A stretch of DNA of 6,233 nt from CAYLLT01 sp964591605 (GTDB lineage Bacteria; Planctomycetota; Phycisphaerae; UBA1845; PWPN01): positions 1 through 6,233 of the forward strand of contig CAZQEN010000413.1 of the NCBI GenBank assembly GCA_964591605.1, given 5' to 3'. Positions 4,973 through 6,233 of this stretch are shown in pieces (within the stretch, counting starts at the first letter, position 1; each line of letters starts with the position of its first letter). Both the position numbers and the translations under genes were made by a program. The notes beneath the pieces are model-generated. The model saw only the letters and a list, made by a program, of their open reading frames with translations. It was not told where the DNA came from and did no database searches.

Positions 4973-6172
4973 ATGCCCATGACCGACATCGGGCTGTACA
5001 TCCACGTGCCGTTCTGCGCCACCAAGTGTGGGTACTGCGACTTCTATTCGCACGTCCCCGCGCCGGGGGCATTCGAGCCGCTCGTCGATGCGCTGCTCGC
5101 CGAGCTGGCGCAGCAGGTCCTCGCCCGCGATGTGCGCGTGGTCACGCTCTTCGCCGGCGGCGGGACGCCGACCCTGCTGCCCCCGGCCTCACTCCGGCGA
5201 CTTTTCGCGGCGCTGCGGCCAGTGGTCCAGAGGCACCATCCGATCGAATTCACCGTGGAAGCCAATCCGGCCAGCCTGACCGACGCCAAGGCGGCCATCC
5301 TGCGCGAGGCGGGCGTCACCCGGATCTCGATGGGCGCTCAGTCCTTTCACCCCCACGAGCTGCGAGCGCTCGACCGCATTCACTGCCCCGCCGACATCCC
5401 GCGCAGCGCGGAGATCATCCACCGCGCCGGCTTCGAGCACTTCAACCTCGACCTGATCTTTGGCATCCCGGGCCAGTCCCGCGCGAGCCTCTTGGAATCG
5501 ATCCGCCGCGCCGTCGATCTCGGACCCGATCACCTTGCCGGCTACGGTCTGACCTATGAACCCGACACGCCGCTGCGCGCCCGGCGCGACGCCGGCCTCA
5601 TCCGGTCCGCCAACGAGGATCTCGAGGCCGACTTCTATGAACTCATCATGGATCGACTGGGGCAACTGGGCTTCGAGCAGTACGAGATCAGCAACTTCGC
5701 GCGACCCGGCGCCCGCTGCGAGCACAACCTGCGCTACTGGCGGAACAAGCCGGTGCTCGGCATCGGGCCGTCTGCTGCCGGCTACTTCCAGGGACGGCGC
5801 CGGCGGAATGTGCCCGATACGGCCGAATACGTCCGCCGGATGCGGGCGGGCGTCGATCCGTCCGTCGAGTGCGAAGAACTCGATCCCCTGCAGCGCGCCG
5901 GCGAGACGGCCATGCTGGCTCTCCGCCTCATCGAGGGCATCTCCATCCAGGCATTCAGAGAACAGACCGGCTTGGACCCCCTCCAGCTCTTCGCCGAGCC
6001 CGTCCACCGGCACGCATCCGCCGGCCTGCTGCTGGCGGACGACCGGCACATCGCCCTGACCCGGGCAGGACGGCTCGTGGCCGACGACATCATCGCCGAT
6101 TTCCTGCTCCCCGGGCCGCCCGGTGCCCTTCCCAGGCCTTTTCCGGCCGGGCGGGAAGCCGCCCGTTCCTGA
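4973..6172 (+). CDS. hemW: Heme chaperone HemW (radical SAM, HemN-like)
   Basis: HemW proteins bind heme and a 4Fe-4S cluster with S-adenosylmethionine and deliver heme to client proteins; they were long misannotated as oxygen-independent coproporphyrinogen oxidase. The 399-residue product begins LYIHVPFC and carries the cluster motif CX3CX2C (C15, C19, C22). F24 replaces the fourth cysteine of true HemN. GGGTPT (62-67) is the SAM-binding glycine motif, followed by EANP (97-100), GAQSF (121-125) and LDLIFGIPGQS (159-169). HNLRYW (251-256) is the HNxxYW heme-binding hallmark of HemW. The C-terminal HemN-type domain covers about 285-375. A Pro/Gly/Arg tail (380-399) appears extra. Start choice is open: ATG 4973, ATG 4979 and GTG 4934 are all in frame, and none has a strong Shine-Dalgarno. 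It lies 91 bases from the divergent ferritin gene. Confidence 0.95.
   Translation: MPMTDIGLYIHVPFCATKCGYCDFYSHVPAPGAFEPLVDALLAELAQQVLARDVRVVTLFAGGGTPTLLPPASLRRLFAALRPVVQRHHPIEFTVEANPASLTDAKAAILREAGVTRISMGAQSFHPHELRALDRIHCPADIPRSAEIIHRAGFEHFNLDLIFGIPGQSRASLLESIRRAVDLGPDHLAGYGLTYEPDTPLRARRDAGLIRSANEDLEADFYELIMDRLGQLGFEQYEISNFARPGARCEHNLRYWRNKPVLGIGPSAAGYFQGRRRRNVPDTAEYVRRMRAGVDPSVECEELDPLQRAGETAMLALRLIEGISIQAFREQTGLDPLQLFAEPVHRHASAGLLLADDRHIALTRAGRLVADDIIADFLLPGPPGALPRPFPAGREAARS
6148..6165 (+). terminator. GC hairpin at the end of hemW
   Basis: CGGGCGG (6148-6154) pairs perfectly with CCGCCCG (6159-6165) over the 4-base loop GAAG, followed by TTCCT and then the hemW stop codon. The stem is strong, but the T-run is only two bases, so this is at best a weak intrinsic terminator. 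It lies within the coding sequence of the unusual C-terminal tail. Confidence 0.3.
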
Positions 6173-6195
6173 CCCCGCGGGTGCGTGACACTTTG

Positions 6196-6233
6196 GGCGG
6201 GGTGGCATGGGCAGCTTCGGCTTCGCTGAGCGA
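6196..6233. repeat. Right-edge copy of the dispersed palindromic repeat
   Basis: GGCGGGGTGGCATGGGCAGC (6196-6215) is the reverse complement of 21-39 with one extra base. Close after it, TTCGCT (6222-6227) and AGCGA (6229-6233) form the start of an inverted repeat like the one at 1-16, cut by the window edge. Where the left copy has A-T next to the centre (TTCGCA/TGCGAA), this one has T-A, a paired change that preserves the stem. Confidence 0.55.

Noticed and set aside
4882..5025. Longer ferritin start adding 48 residues
   Set aside because: The extension overlaps the divergent promoters and the hemW start and has no family match; the internal ATG has a clear AGGAG six bases upstream.
4973..6172. 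Annotation as oxygen-independent coproporphyrinogen III oxidase (HemN)
   Set aside because: The cluster motif lacks the fourth cysteine of HemN, and the HNxxYW heme-binding motif marks HemW.
5189..6208. 339-residue open frame on the minus strand opposite hemW
   Set aside because: It overlaps nearly all of the catalytic domain of HemW, which is certain, and has low-complexity composition with no family resemblance.
1..6233. Mobile element, defence system, CRISPR array or phage genes
   Set aside because: No transposase, integrase, cas-like or phage-like frame and no regular spacer-repeat pattern was seen; the terminal inverted repeats flank only housekeeping genes.

Overview
The window is GC-rich (most codons end in G or C) and carries five well-supported protein genes. 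All five are ordinary housekeeping or widely distributed genes, and no mobile element, CRISPR array or rRNA/tRNA gene was seen. The predicted lipoprotein of the DUF1571 type and the dispersed GTGGCATGGGC-type repeats at both ends suggest a member of Planctomycetota. That assignment is inference from gene content, and no class or genus can be given.

Layout. Positions 1-337 form a long leader before serS: a repeat fragment at the edge, a candidate promoter (84-114), a 43-codon reading frame with a dense run of Phe/Tyr/Trp codons (119-250), and a strong intrinsic-terminator hairpin (277-316) only 21 bases before the serS start. serS (338-1672) encodes seryl-tRNA synthetase. A 509-base gap follows. 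It is bounded by two different degenerate 7-base tandem arrays (1664-1698 and 2136-2170) and contains one plausible 55-residue small ORF (1829-1996). Next comes a type I-beta DAHP synthase (2182-3204), the first enzyme of the shikimate pathway. A 209-base gap with two 39-base imperfect direct repeats precedes a predicted lipoprotein (3414-4232). A bacterial ferritin lies on the minus strand (4378-4881), divergent from hemW (4973-6172), a radical-SAM heme chaperone. The right edge holds another copy of the repeat found at the left edge, in opposite orientation.

How the parts may fit together. The most interesting signal is the serS leader. Its aromatic-rich frame, a hairpin enclosing the aromatic codons, a possible competing antiterminator pairing and a terminator are arranged as in trp/phe-type attenuators. 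The gene directly downstream is serS, and the aromatic-pathway gene aroF follows on the same strand. This is a hypothesis from reading the sequence. GC-rich DNA pairs easily by chance, so conservation analysis would decide it. The ferritin/hemW pair is linked by a short divergent promoter region and joins iron storage with heme trafficking.
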